From: Elainella sp. Prado103
Lineage (GTDB): Bacteria > Cyanobacteriota > Cyanobacteriia > Elainellales > Elainellaceae
Reading direction: 5' to 3'
DNA: 49,546 nucleotides
Assembly (NCBI GenBank): GCA_025454395.1
Contig: JALOOM010000018.1
Coordinates: 1 to 49,546, forward strand
Numbering within the stretch: position 1 is the stretch's first letter; every line of letters begins with the position of its first letter. The notes beneath the pieces were generated by a model. That model ran no database searches and was not told where the DNA came from. It saw only the letters and a list, made by a program, of their open reading frames with translations. Below are positions 23,984 through 33,301 of the stretch, in pieces. The translations under genes and the position numbers were made by a program.

Positions 23984-24946
23984 TTATGACTGTGCAGTCG
24001 CGTAAGGAACCGTGCTAGCGAGGATCCGATCGATCTCTGCTAATATAGCCTCCTCCAGATCAACCTCTGTTGCGGCGGCATTGTCGATCACCTGTTCAGG
24101 ACGGCTTGCCCCAACGATGGCAGAGGAGACACGCTGATCACGCAAAATCCAGGCTAGCGCCAGTTGCGCCATGGAGATGTTTAATTGTTGAGCGATCGGT
24201 TTGAGATCTTGTACTGCATTTAAAATCCGGTCACTGCTCAAATCTTGCATGAACCCATTCATCTTGTCGTTTGCAGCCCGTGAATCTTGGGGAGGTGCCG
24301 CTCCAGGACGATATTTTCCGGTTAAAACGCCTTGTGCTAGAGGTGACCAGACGATTTGACCAATCCCGTTTGCAGCACAGAGGGGAAAAACTTCAGATTC
24401 AGGCTGTCTCCAAAGCATGGAATATTGGGGTTGACTGGAAACAAAGCGCTCAACATTGGGTAAATCCAAAGCCGCCTGAATTTGGGCGGGTTGCCATTCA
24501 CTAAAACCGATATAGCGAGCTTTCCCTTGCTGCACGACCTCAGTTAAAGCCGCCATGGTTTCTTCCAACGGGGTATTGACATCGTAGCGATGGCATTGAT
24601 AGAGATCGACGTAATCCGTCCGTAGTCGCTGTAAAGAGGCATCAATTTGCTTCCGAATTTGGGATGCGGAGAGACCTCGGTCTTGATCAGACATGGGGAA
24701 ATAAACTTTAGTGGCCAAAATATAGCGACTGCGATCGATCCCCTGTAAGACTTCCCCCAAGAAGGCTTCAGAAGCCCCTCGTCCATAAACATTGGCAGTA
24801 TCGAGCAGGTTGATGCCAACATCCAGGGCTTGATGAACGCAGGCTTCTGCTTTTTGTCGTTCAACGCCTCCACTATAAGTTAACCAAGAACCCAGACTAA
24901 TTTCTGAAACGTTTAGATCGCTTTTGCCTAACTGCCGATACTTCAT
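23984..24946 (-). CDS. Aldo/keto reductase (Kv-beta/YghZ-like)
   Basis: A 320-residue NADPH-dependent oxidoreductase with a TIM barrel. The catalytic tetrad is visible: Asp and Tyr in LLDTANVYGRG, Lys in ILATKVYFP, His in YQCHRYD. MKYRQLGKSDLNVSEISLGSW opens the family, and WSPLAQGVLTGKYRPG and SSAIVGASRPEQV are the later NADP-site motifs. WLTYSGGVERQKAE places it near the voltage-gated K+ channel beta-subunit-like reductases. Substrates are probably small aldehydes such as methylglyoxal, but this is by family only. GGAGAG lies upstream of the ATG. Confidence 0.9.
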   Translation of the reverse strand: MKYRQLGKSDLNVSEISLGSWLTYSGGVERQKAEACVHQALDVGINLLDTANVYGRGASEAFLGEVLQGIDRSRYILATKVYFPMSDQDRGLSASQIRKQIDASLQRLRTDYVDLYQCHRYDVNTPLEETMAALTEVVQQGKARYIGFSEWQPAQIQAALDLPNVERFVSSQPQYSMLWRQPESEVFPLCAANGIGQIVWSPLAQGVLTGKYRPGAAPPQDSRAANDKMNGFMQDLSSDRILNAVQDLKPIAQQLNISMAQLALAWILRDQRVSSAIVGASRPEQVIDNAAATEVDLEEAILAEIDRILASTVPYATAQS

Positions 24947-25480
24947 AAAAATCTCTCCATCAAGTTGCTTTTCAGGTGTGGTTCTGGTTCCAAACTGCGA
25001 AAATCTAAATTATGGCTGGGCTCAAGGTAGAAGTCTGCCTGGTTGCAGGTCTACTGGTTGCAGGTCTACTGGTTGCAGGTCTAGCAGATGCTTCTCACCC
25101 GGGTTGGCTCAGCAGGCTTACCTTCGGCTGTCATTGCTATCGTTATCTTAACGATCGATCGACCCTGGCTCCTCTAACCAACGAGAGGCGATCGAAAATC
25201 GTAGCTGTGTCAGATCAGAACATTTTCAGATGGGGAGATTCAGGATGAAGGCAGGATAAAGGAGATAGTTCTGATCCGGCGGATGCTAACCCAGGGGCAG
25301 CTAGAATAAGATCATCAAGACAATCAAAACTTTTTGACTCAAAAGTGCTACTATATAGGCTGAGAATAAGTATCGGTTGTAAATGTTTGTTTCCAGTCTT
25401 GACCGTTTTTGGTGTTTTGTCTTGGCAGACGGTTCTCCGAAATCTCACTCTCCCCACTTTTTGAATTTTGGAGACACAAT
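24947..25480. other. 534-bp region between the aldo/keto reductase and RRM genes
   Basis: No supported gene. It holds three copies of the 15-bp unit GGTTGCAGGTCTACT (25041-25085). TTGACT (25334-25339), 16 nt, TAGGCT (25356-25361) is a possible promoter for the RRM gene, which would give a leader of over 100 nt, as is common for cold-induced cyanobacterial rbp genes. Confidence 0.4.
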
Positions 25481-25783
25481 ATGTCAGTTTACATTGGTAA
25501 CCTTTCCTACGATGTTACAGAAGCAGATCTCACCTCTGTGTTTGCAGAATATGGTGCAGTGAAGCGAGTGCAGCTTCCGATCGATCGTGAGACTGGACGG
25601 CTGCGTGGCTTTGGCTTCGTGGAAATGAGCGCAGACTCGGAAGAGCAGGCCGCCATTGATGCCTTAGATGGGGCTGAATGGATGGGGCGCGACCTGAAAG
25701 TGAATAAGGCTAGACCTCGGGAAGATAGAGGCTCGGGTTCGTTTGGGGGTGGACGCAAGAGCGGCAACTTCTCGCGGAATTAC
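25481..25783 (+). CDS. RRM RNA-binding protein (cyanobacterial Rbp)
   Basis: A 100-residue protein with one RNA recognition motif: RNP2 VYIGNL (residues 3-8) and RNP1 RGFGFVEM (about 44-51), then a short Gly/Ser/Arg tail (GSGSFGGGRKSGNFSRNY). These Rbp proteins bind RNA in the cytosol; several are induced by cold and some target mRNAs to the thylakoid surface in Synechocystis. The tail is shorter than in many paralogues. The ATG at 25481 is preceded by TTTGGAGACACA. A 10-bp inverted repeat (25831-25890) downstream may end transcription. Confidence 0.93.
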
Positions 25784-25830
25784 TAATTGCCCAACTGCGA
25801 ATATTTTTCGTTGGTGAATTAGTTTAGGTC

Positions 25831-25890
25831 AAGGCAGGTTAAATCAGGCTGAAGTACACTTGGTGTCAGTTCAGTAGATAAACCTGCCTT
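25831..25890. terminator. Perfect 10-bp inverted repeat between convergent genes
   Basis: AAGGCAGGTT (25831-25840) and AACCTGCCTT (25881-25890) flank a 40-nt loop between the convergent RRM and radical SAM genes. The symmetric arms could serve as a bidirectional terminator, but no T-run longer than three follows. Confidence 0.4.
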
Positions 25891-25899
25891 TATGCTTGA

Positions 25900-27537
25900 T
25901 TAAACGCCCGCTCCCATCAGTTGTTTGGCTGGTTCGATCGGTGCGCTCAATGCTTCCTCCAATGGAGCCATGCCCAGCCGCTCTTCTAGAATGTTCATAA
26001 CCTCACGTCCAAAGTCATCAGCATTGCGGTTCCAAGCTTCTAGACAAACTTCACCAAAGAAAGATCCTAATGGCTCCGGATTCCACAGCATTTTGCGAAC
26101 GGTCCAGGGCTTCAGGTTCATCGGATCATAGCCTGGTTTGAGAATATTGTTCTGGAAAGCGAACTGCTCTAAGTGGGTATGGGGCTGAAGCCCGATGAAG
26201 AAGATAGCAGGCTCAACTTTGTCAGATCCGAAGATACGCTCCAATTCGCGATGATAGGCGATCGTTTGACGGATTGTTTCGTAGGTTTCGTCGATCACGT
26301 TAAATGAATAATTGACTGACACTAAATCGTTGAACCCGGCTGCTTTTAGATCGCGACAATTTTGCAAGACAGTTCGCAGGTTATACCCCATCCGCATCTT
26401 ACGCACCAACTCTTGGGAGCCGCTGGTGATGCCGATTTCAAAGTAATTCATCCCTGTTTTAACCATCAGGTCACAGAGTTCCGGGTTGAGGTTGTCTGCT
26501 CGGATGTAAGCTGCCCAGTGGATATCTGTCATGCCCGCATCTAAAATCTTTTGGAGCAGTTCGATCGCATCATCAATAAATCGGCGGGCTGGAATGAACT
26601 GAGCGTCAGTAAACCAGAAATTGCGCACACCACGGTCATAGAGCTGCCGCATCTCCTGAACGACTTCATCGGCTGGGTTAATCCGTACCTGTTTGCCTTC
26701 CACGACCGTGTAGATGCAGTAGCAACAGTTGTGAGGACAGCCCCGCTTGGTTTGCACGCCAATATAGAAGTCGCCTTCCTGCAAATAATATTGGAAATCA
26801 GACCAGATTGAGGCGATGTAATCGTAGTTGCAAGCTGTCTTTTCTAATGCCACCGGCTGCTCATGAATCATCCGATCGCGTGGCTGGGTCTGCCCAACTA
26901 CATAACAACGCTGGTCAGCAAAATCTTCTTGGCGGAGCAACCTTTCTAATAAGATCTCCCCTTCCCCCACTGAAACGATCGCTCCCTTGGGAAGAGAACT
27001 GGCAAGCTGCTCATAGAAAACGCTGACTGCACCACCGCCTACCACAAGCTGAACTTGCCCATAGCGTTGAGCCCGCCGAAATCCGCGCTGAATTAACCCC
27101 AAATTTCGCCATAGCTCACCATAGTAACCTTGGGCAATTCCGAGTAAACCAAATGCCCCTTTCAGCTTAGTGAGCGGGTTGCTGGCATAAAAGAACTCAA
27201 ATGTGTGTTGAAGTGGATTTCCTCCGCGCCCTCCGACTGGAGCATAAATTTGAATATCTCGCCAAGAAAAGACTAGGAGGGTTGGCTTGAATTCATCGAT
27301 ACAGCGATCGAGGGCAGTCACGTAATCTAGGGGCGGAATAGTGCCCAAGTCAAAGATCCGCTGCTCTAACGTGGGAAATTGCTTGTGAACATGATCCGCG
27401 AGGTAGACGACCCCGATCGGAAAAATCGGATTGCAGGGCAGACGGACGTAGAGGACGCGATCGAGCGGTAAAGACTTAGGAGTTGGTTGAGTCACGACGG
27501 AGGGGTGAGAAGCAGATTCGCTAGAAAAGGATGCCAT
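25900..27537 (-). CDS. B12-binding-type radical SAM protein
   Basis: 545 residues. An N-terminal cobalamin-binding-like Rossmann region (LYVRLPCNPIFPIGVVYLADHVHKQFP ... LVVGGGAVSVFYEQLASSLPKGAIVSVGEGE, about 28-200) is followed by a radical SAM core with the 4Fe-4S motif RGCPHNCCYC (CxxxCxxC, about residue 265) and later strands IHWAAYIRADNLNPEL and YFEIGITSGSQELVRKMRMGYN, the latter a typical SAM-contact region. The layout matches the BchE/anaerobic methyltransferase-like class. I do not know its substrate. A Gly-rich VGGRGGNP stretch and a long insertion (about 80-150) are unusual. It stands alone. Confidence 0.82.
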   Translation of the reverse strand: MASFSSESASHPSVVTQPTPKSLPLDRVLYVRLPCNPIFPIGVVYLADHVHKQFPTLEQRIFDLGTIPPLDYVTALDRCIDEFKPTLLVFSWRDIQIYAPVGGRGGNPLQHTFEFFYASNPLTKLKGAFGLLGIAQGYYGELWRNLGLIQRGFRRAQRYGQVQLVVGGGAVSVFYEQLASSLPKGAIVSVGEGEILLERLLRQEDFADQRCYVVGQTQPRDRMIHEQPVALEKTACNYDYIASIWSDFQYYLQEGDFYIGVQTKRGCPHNCCYCIYTVVEGKQVRINPADEVVQEMRQLYDRGVRNFWFTDAQFIPARRFIDDAIELLQKILDAGMTDIHWAAYIRADNLNPELCDLMVKTGMNYFEIGITSGSQELVRKMRMGYNLRTVLQNCRDLKAAGFNDLVSVNYSFNVIDETYETIRQTIAYHRELERIFGSDKVEPAIFFIGLQPHTHLEQFAFQNNILKPGYDPMNLKPWTVRKMLWNPEPLGSFFGEVCLEAWNRNADDFGREVMNILEERLGMAPLEEALSAPIEPAKQLMGAGV

Positions 27538-28022
27538 GGGCTGAACAACTCAATCTCAGAGGTTAAATAGAGGTTAAATTCGGATACTGCGACAACCATC
27601 TAGCCCACCGGCTGCCCCTTGAAGCAGTCCAGAAAACAATCATCCAGTCAGGCTGATGTTGGGCAGGCTCTCAATTTTTTCATATAACTTTACGATAGCA
27701 TCCTCCCTGCGGCCACGCATGGCGATCGTGCTGAGTTGGAGGAGGGGTTTTGCCAGGCTCCTGAGCTGAAATAACTGGGTTGAACTGAATTCAGGATTCG
27801 GTTAGGGATCAAGATGAGCAATGATTCGATTGTGTCGCAGTTAATCAACGATAAGTCGCAATGCCTGCTCAGATGCCGATTGAGATAGCGCTCAGAGCAG
27901 CATGGAAATTCGGTTCAGATCGACATGGGGCAGTAGGGTTGGTAGTCGGATTTACAGCGAGTGGGGATCAGGGAATGTTAAGGTCGAAGAGTAATTTAGT
28001 GTTGCTCTACAACTCCTCACCT
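27538..28022. other. 485-bp intergenic region upstream of divergent radical SAM and DUF1830-type genes
   Basis: No supported gene, repeat or hairpin stands out. Promoters for both flanking genes are expected here. An open frame extends the DUF1830-type gene upstream to 27861 but lacks family character. Confidence 0.4.
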
Positions 28023-28376
28023 ATGGCTCAAATCTTTGATCCGATTCCTTCTAATGCCAAAGCTTACATGCTTTGCTGCTATGTGAATGCAACCAGCAAA
28101 ATTCAGGTCGTGCGGATTACCAACATTCAAAATTGGTATTTTGAGCGAGTTGTGTTTCCTGGGCAAAGATTGGTGTTTGAAGCGCTTCCGAACGCTCAAC
28201 TCGAAATTCATTGTGGCATGATGGCAAGCGCGATCCTAGCAGATACGATTCCCTGTAACCGCCTCCGCATCGAAGCTGAATTAGAAGCAGACTTTGAGAT
28301 GGATGTTCCTGATGAAACGGTGTCCTTGCGAGCAAGTAATGCTGAACCGCTTGCCACAGTTGCTTCTGTCGAGTGA
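28023..28376 (+). CDS. DUF1830-type conserved cyanobacterial protein
   Basis: 117 residues. The core AYMLCCYVNATSKIQVVRITNIQNWYFERVVFPGQRLVFEALPNAQLEIH matches the cyanobacterial DUF1830 pattern as I recall it (LCCYxNxTxxIQxxRIxNIxNWYFERVVFPGQ). Function is unknown. The start at 28023 gives MAQIFDPIPSN; the longer frame from 27861 adds a stretch unlike the family. The acidic tail (EAELEADFEMDVPDE) is variable. No operon partner. Confidence 0.82.
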   Translation: MAQIFDPIPSNAKAYMLCCYVNATSKIQVVRITNIQNWYFERVVFPGQRLVFEALPNAQLEIHCGMMASAILADTIPCNRLRIEAELEADFEMDVPDETVSLRASNAEPLATVASVE

Positions 28377-29074
28377 GCCTTCAGCATCGGCAGTAATCCT
28401 ATTCAAAGCCGTGATGTTTTAAGCTTGTAGCCCGCCCTCTTTGCTGTCAGGCTCAATCAGTCCACAGATTTTAAGATTTGCCAGTAATACCGATCGTCTA
28501 TAAAACTGAGCGTGAGTAGATCCGATGGATGGTAGTCAGGCTAGCGCTTGTTCCGCTAAGTATGACGCGATCTAACGACCCTATGACGTGATGATAAAGC
28601 CACCCATTTCCCATTCAATTCCTCCACACCTGAACTTCAGGGGACATTGATCCCATTGAAATTCCCGGTTTGAGAAACTTGCTTTCAACGCTCTTTCGAA
28701 CCTCGTAGTTCAATTTACAATCTCCCTATTTCACCCCCCTATTCCTTTTGCTGGGTCTGATCGGAATTACGATCGAGGCTTGTACAGATCGCAAACTTGT
28801 ACAGATCGCAAACTTGTACAGATCGCAAACTTGTACAGATCGCAAACTTGTACAGATCGCAAACTTGTACAGATCGCAAAACTGAGTCCTGCGGGTACTA
28901 AGTCTCAGGTTGGGTAGCTCGATCGGTCGAGTGAGCAGCCTGAGTCGGCATTGTGCTGAGTAGCCCGCTCTAGGCTATTCTGGGTAAGGATCTGTTCCGT
29001 ATTTACCTCAAGATTTTGACCACCAGATCTTGGTCAAGATCTTGATCAACTGCCGATTTGCTCGTAGTGGCACC
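28377..29074. other. 698-bp intergenic region with a 17-bp repeat and a palindrome
   Basis: No supported gene. Contains the tandem array at 28779-28880 and a near-perfect palindrome AGATCTTG-GT-CAAGATCT (29025-29042) that ends 32 bp before the trmL start and could be an operator. Confidence 0.5.
28779..28880. repeat. 17-bp tandem repeat, six copies
   Basis: Six perfect copies of CTTGTACAGATCGCAAA at 28779, 28796, 28813, 28830, 28847 and 28864. Intergenic. Confidence 0.95.
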
Positions 29075-29560
29075 ATGCCTCAAGTGGTTTTAGTTCAACC
29101 CCAAATTCCGCCCAACACTGGCAACATTGCCCGTACCTGTGCAGCAACTGCCACTCCGCTCCATTTAGTTGGGCCGCTCGGCTTCGAAATTTCGGATCGC
29201 TATCTGAAGCGGGCTGGGCTAGACTACTGGCCCTATGTTGACCTGCATTACCATGACTCTCTGAGTCAATTTCAGGATTATCGCCAGCATCACCTTGGAC
29301 GCTGGATCGGCTTCAGCACCACAGGGCAGTATAACTACAGCCAATTTGAATATCGTGCTGATGATTGGCTACTCTTCGGTTGTGAAACGGCTGGGCTGCC
29401 GCCTGAAGTGCTGCAAGCTTGTGATGCCACAGTCTATATTCCAATGCATCAACCCCATGTTCGTAGCCTGAATCTTTCCGTGAGTGCTGCGATCGGACTC
29501 TTTGAAGCTAGGCGGCAACTGGGTGATCTGAACGAGTTTGGCCCACGGCACGGTTGCTAG
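29075..29560 (+). CDS. trmL: tRNA (cytidine(34)-2'-O)-methyltransferase
   Basis: Methylates the wobble-base ribose of tRNA-Leu(CAA/UAA) using SAM; SPOUT fold with a trefoil knot. The 161-residue protein has VVLVQPQIPPNTGNIARTCAAT (motif 1), LLFGCETAGLPPEVL (motif 2) and VYIPMHQPHVRSLNLSVSAAIGLFEA (motif 3, knot region with SLNLS). Length is normal for TrmL. The start at 29075 (MPQVVLVQP) is the family start; the frame is open to 29030. A palindrome lies just upstream. Confidence 0.93.
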   Translation: MPQVVLVQPQIPPNTGNIARTCAATATPLHLVGPLGFEISDRYLKRAGLDYWPYVDLHYHDSLSQFQDYRQHHLGRWIGFSTTGQYNYSQFEYRADDWLLFGCETAGLPPEVLQACDATVYIPMHQPHVRSLNLSVSAAIGLFEARRQLGDLNEFGPRHGC

Positions 29561-30662
29561 GTCAAGCCAAGTTCCAGTGACTCGAAACTAAACTTTACCT
29601 TCCTAAACGGCACCACCTTGGCAGACTTGAGCTATCGTTGGGGGCAACTTCCTCCAAGCCACCTCTGAGAATCCGGTGCCTTCCATGAACCCTGTGCTTT
29701 TCATCATTGACCCAATTGAATTGAGCAGCTCGATCACAATTCGTCTTTGGTTGCTGCGATCAAGTCATTAGATTAGAAACACAATGTGTTTCTGCGACCA
29801 TAATGTGTTTCTGCGACCATAATGTGTTTCTGCGATCGAACTGGAGCTAGCCCCTCATTCAGAGATTGTCCACATTGATTAGCTACATTGATTGGCCCCA
29901 TTTAGAGATTGGTCAACAGAAACTTCGAAGATGATTAGTTTTTTTAATCCTCAAGGAGCGATCGAAATCGAAAATGATTAAAGCCTCCGATAAAAAATTT
30001 GTATAGCCATAGATTTACGGAAATTTTGTATCCCAGACTACTGCTGGATTTGCGCTTGAATAATGGCAATTAATGATGAAGATTAGGATTTCATCAAGAA
30101 TGAGAGGAGGACTTGTCAACCGTGAGATTTCCCAGATTAAATAAGGAACGAGTGACCGTTTGATATAAATTCCCAAACGAAATTTTGATGCAAAATCAGC
30201 TCAAGACACTCAGGGAAACTCACCCACAAAAAGCAGGTTGGATCGTTGGTGCATCTGGGTTTCGACTAAATTTCAAAGTTTTTTGCAAGAGTTAGATTGA
30301 CTTGACGACAACGCAACAATAGGTTAAACATTGAACTCGGTTACTAATGCTGCCGACTAATAATTCTGTTGATGCAGCCGATGAAAAGCTAATTTCAATT
30401 GCTGATTCTCGCAAGATGTAATCGACAAGATCAGGGATGTTATTCTGCTAGATTGTTCTCAATTTTTTTCAGTGCTTGAGTCTTGAATTTTCTAGGAACT
30501 GGTGTAAGCTTGTCTAAATTAAAAAAGCAAGGTAATCTTACCTAGTCAGACGGTATGCAAGGTGATTTCAGTCTCTGATGCAAGTGATTTGGATCACTGA
30601 CGATTCAGAGCTGAGTTCGGATCGAGGATAGTTAAGCGCTGCTCTTTTAGGAGGTTGTTCTT
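29561..30662. other. 1.1-kb intergenic region upstream of the LysM-M23 peptidase gene
   Basis: No supported gene. Visible elements: palindrome GAAACACA-A-TGTGTTTC (29776-29792) leading into three copies of a 19-bp unit AATGTGTTTCTGCGACCAT (29783-29838), AT-rich sequence (29935-30190), and a small GGTAA/TTACC hairpin near 30530. I looked for a ydaO (c-di-AMP) riboswitch, often found before such genes, and did not find its conserved strands. AGGAGG at 30649-30654 is the ribosome binding site of the next gene. Confidence 0.5.
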
Positions 30663-32897
30663 TTGAAGCGAGCATTTCTGCGGAAGGTTAAGCCTATCTC
30701 CTGCTCTTACACGGTGACCTACGGGTCAGCAGGGGAGTCCGCCCAAGCTCAGTCGGAGGTTAAGCGTAGAACACGTACTTCCGCAGCGATGGTCGGGTTG
30801 GCAATGTCGATGGGAGCGACTGGCTTGCTGATTCCCCGCCAGGGTGATCAGGCAACGGCAGCCGAGTTTCCGACTTCTGATATGTCGTCCTCGGTTTCCC
30901 ATGTGGCTACGCTACCCAGTGCCAGCGAAGTTAGAGCAATTCCTTCCGCACTGGATGAGTCGATCGACCATGTCGTTCGCGAAGGACAGACACTGCGTCA
31001 GTTGGCTGACCGTTACGGGCTAAGTTTGGAAAAGTTAGCTGCTGTCAACGGGTTGAAGCCGGAAACGGCATTGGAAGTTGGGCAAGTTCTAAAAATTCCG
31101 GTTACTTCGGAAAATCTACGTCAATCTGTCTCGCAGTCCCCTCAATTGGTTGCAACGGCAGATCTGGAACATTTGCCTGCTCCAGAAGCGGCTGAACAGG
31201 CTCGTGTCGAGCGCGATCGTGCGTTGAGTCGGCTGGAGCAGCAGCGAGCCAAGCTGAAGAATAGTCTGGCGGAGTTGCGGCGTGAGGAGTCTTCAAGTTT
31301 AATTGCCACTGCACCGGCTACCCCAGGTGCCTCTAAGTCAGCTAATAGCTCGACCAATAGCTCGACCAATAGTTCGACTGCTGCTGAATCGCCGAGTGCG
31401 GCAGTGCCCAATCCTAATCTACCCAGCGTGCTGCCTAGTCCGGTGGTATTGCCCTCGGTAGCGGTATTACCCAGTCCTACCGCGAATTCAAGTGCCAGTT
31501 CAAATCCCAATGTCCCGGAGCCCGATTGGATGCGATCCAACCAATCGCTGCTTGCACCGACAGATGCAGCAAGCTCTGCTAGAGGGTCGGTTGTGAATCC
31601 GAATCTATCGGGTGTCCCAAATCAGGGGGCTAATGAGCTGGCAGCACGTCCCACAACTGTTTTGCCGGGTACGTCATCGCCTTTGACCACTGCACCGTTA
31701 ATGGATGCGCCTGTTCAAGATCTATCCTATCGGGTGAATCCAGGCGATACGGTGGCAGAAATTGCCCGTGCTCATAATGTGACTCAAGCTGAGTTGATTT
31801 CAGCGAATCGTCTGAGCAATCCCAACGTAATTTTTGTTGGGCAAGTGCTTCAACTTCCTGAATCGCCCCGCCCTCAAGCAGTGCGCCATAATCGGGCTTT
31901 GCCTTCCATGTTGCCTGATTCTAATGCCGATCGTTCAGCGACTCTGCCGGGTCTGCCCGATGCGAATGAGGCTAATCCGACTGCGGAAATTGCAGTTGTG
32001 CCTTCTAGTTTGATGCCTGCCAACTCGATCGCCCCAACAACTGGTTTGGGTAATCCAGCAACGGGCACGGAAGGTGTAAATCCTTATGTGCAATCTTTGC
32101 TTTCTGAAGTGCGAGCCCTCCGCCAACAAAAGGCAACCCATCATTCGGAAGCGATTGAGACTGCTTCAGGTGGGGTTCAGCCGAGAACAACGGTGGCTGC
32201 CGCTAATCTGAATGGATCGGATACCTTACGGCTCAACCCGCAGTTAACGACTGAATCTGTTTCACCGGGAAGAGAACTGGAACCCGCAGCAGATATCCCT
32301 GAGGCAGTGCGATTACCGGCTCGTGCCCTTCCAGCCCGTACCCCCGTTGCTTCTCCTCGTCGAAATACTACTTCAGCGGAGCCCACAGTGGTTGCTGCTG
32401 CTCCCCTCGGTTCGGAGAGTTATGCTCCTCTGTTAGAGCCGATCACAGGACGTATGGTATCTCCTGCTCTCCCTTCGTTGCCTGATGCCGATAAGTTTTT
32501 GCCTGATAGTGCGCTTGATGGTTACATTTGGCCAGCTCGTGGTCTACTAACCTCTGGTTATGGTTGGCGCTGGGGCCGAATGCATCATGGGATTGATATT
32601 GCTGCTGACATTGGTACTCCGATTTATGCGGCTGCAACTGGTGTTGTGGAATATGCAGGATGGAACTCTGGTGGCTATGGCAATCTAGTTGAAATTCGTC
32701 ATCCTGATGGCAGTATGACCCGCTATGCTCACCTGAATGCCATTTATGTGCGGACTGGACAACGAGTCAGCCAATCTGAGCAGATTGCTGAGATGGGTAG
32801 TACGGGATATAGCACCGGGCCCCATCTCCACTTTGAAGTCCATCTTCCACAAGAAGGTACGGTCAATCCGATGGCGTATCTTCCCTCTGAACGTTAA
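30663..32897 (+). CDS. Envelope M23 peptidase with two LysM domains
   Basis: 744 residues, a cell-wall endopeptidase or its activator (NlpD/EnvC-like). It starts at TTG 30663, backed by AGGAGG 8 nt upstream and by the usual cyanobacterial opening (M/V)KRAFLRKVK. A membrane segment (SAAMVGLAMSMGATGLL, about 40-57) is followed by LysM 1 (HVVREGQTLRQLADRYGLSLEKLAAVNGLK), a coiled coil (about 175-210), low-complexity Ser/Asn/Pro linker with NSST repeats, LysM 2 (YRVNPGDTVAEIARAHNVTQAELISANRL) and the M23 domain (about 615-740). Zinc ligands are present: HHGIDIA and HLHFEV. All catalytic residues I can check are retained. A strong terminator follows. Confidence 0.92.
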   Translation: MKRAFLRKVKPISCSYTVTYGSAGESAQAQSEVKRRTRTSAAMVGLAMSMGATGLLIPRQGDQATAAEFPTSDMSSSVSHVATLPSASEVRAIPSALDESIDHVVREGQTLRQLADRYGLSLEKLAAVNGLKPETALEVGQVLKIPVTSENLRQSVSQSPQLVATADLEHLPAPEAAEQARVERDRALSRLEQQRAKLKNSLAELRREESSSLIATAPATPGASKSANSSTNSSTNSSTAAESPSAAVPNPNLPSVLPSPVVLPSVAVLPSPTANSSASSNPNVPEPDWMRSNQSLLAPTDAASSARGSVVNPNLSGVPNQGANELAARPTTVLPGTSSPLTTAPLMDAPVQDLSYRVNPGDTVAEIARAHNVTQAELISANRLSNPNVIFVGQVLQLPESPRPQAVRHNRALPSMLPDSNADRSATLPGLPDANEANPTAEIAVVPSSLMPANSIAPTTGLGNPATGTEGVNPYVQSLLSEVRALRQQKATHHSEAIETASGGVQPRTTVAAANLNGSDTLRLNPQLTTESVSPGRELEPAADIPEAVRLPARALPARTPVASPRRNTTSAEPTVVAAAPLGSESYAPLLEPITGRMVSPALPSLPDADKFLPDSALDGYIWPARGLLTSGYGWRWGRMHHGIDIAADIGTPIYAAATGVVEYAGWNSGGYGNLVEIRHPDGSMTRYAHLNAIYVRTGQRVSQSEQIAEMGSTGYSTGPHLHFEVHLPQEGTVNPMAYLPSER

Positions 32898-32927
32898 TTG
32901 CGATTTCAATCATTGTTGACTAAGTTG

Positions 32928-32951
32928 GGAGTTCTTAAGGACTCCTTTTTT
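32928..32951 (+). terminator. Intrinsic terminator of the LysM-M23 peptidase gene
   Basis: GGAGTTC (32928-32934) and GGACTCC (32939-32945) form a 7-bp stem with one G-U pair around TTAA, followed by six T (32946-32951). It lies 30 bp after the stop codon. Confidence 0.88.
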
Positions 32952-33198
32952 ATGTTTACGGTAGATCTTAAGGGAGCGAATGCGTGCTCGATTGATCGCG
33001 ATTCACAGTGAGTTGTCGATCGCCAGTGACCCCATATTAGTGTAAAACCTGAAAAATATAGATTTATGGCTCTACGTAGTGGCTATAAAGTCGATTCCTG
33101 TGATATATTAAAAAAGTTGCGAATTTAAAGGTTGTAGAGCTCATCTAACTAAGGCTTCAACTTTATAGATTCACTGGATCGATTTTCGATCGGTATTC

Positions 33199-33271
33199 GG
33201 CTCAGTAGCTCAGTGGTTAGAGCAGGGGACTCATAAGCCCAAGGTCGCAGGTTCAAATCCCGCCTGAGCCA
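33199..33271 (+). tRNA. tRNA with CAU anticodon (Ile2 or elongator Met)
   Basis: A 73-nt cloverleaf: acceptor GGCTCAG/CTGAGCC with discriminator A, D arm AGCTCAGTGGTTAGAGC, anticodon stem AGGGGACTCATAAGCCC with CAT at the centre, and T arm GCAGGTTCAAATCCCGC. No CCA is encoded. The body is very close in my memory to bacterial tRNA-Ile2 (CAU, lysidine-modified), but the acceptor stem is also compatible with elongator Met. The identity is not settled here. Confidence 0.9.
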
Positions 33272-33301
33272 TTAAAAAAACAAAGTCTTTTTGAAGTTGA
33301 C

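Noticed and set aside
28779-28880. Possible CRISPR array
   Set aside because: The 17-bp units are directly adjacent with no spacers, so it is a plain tandem repeat.
30130-30662. ydaO (c-di-AMP) riboswitch upstream of the LysM-M23 gene
   Set aside because: The conserved strands expected from the ydaO consensus are not visible by eye on the plus strand.
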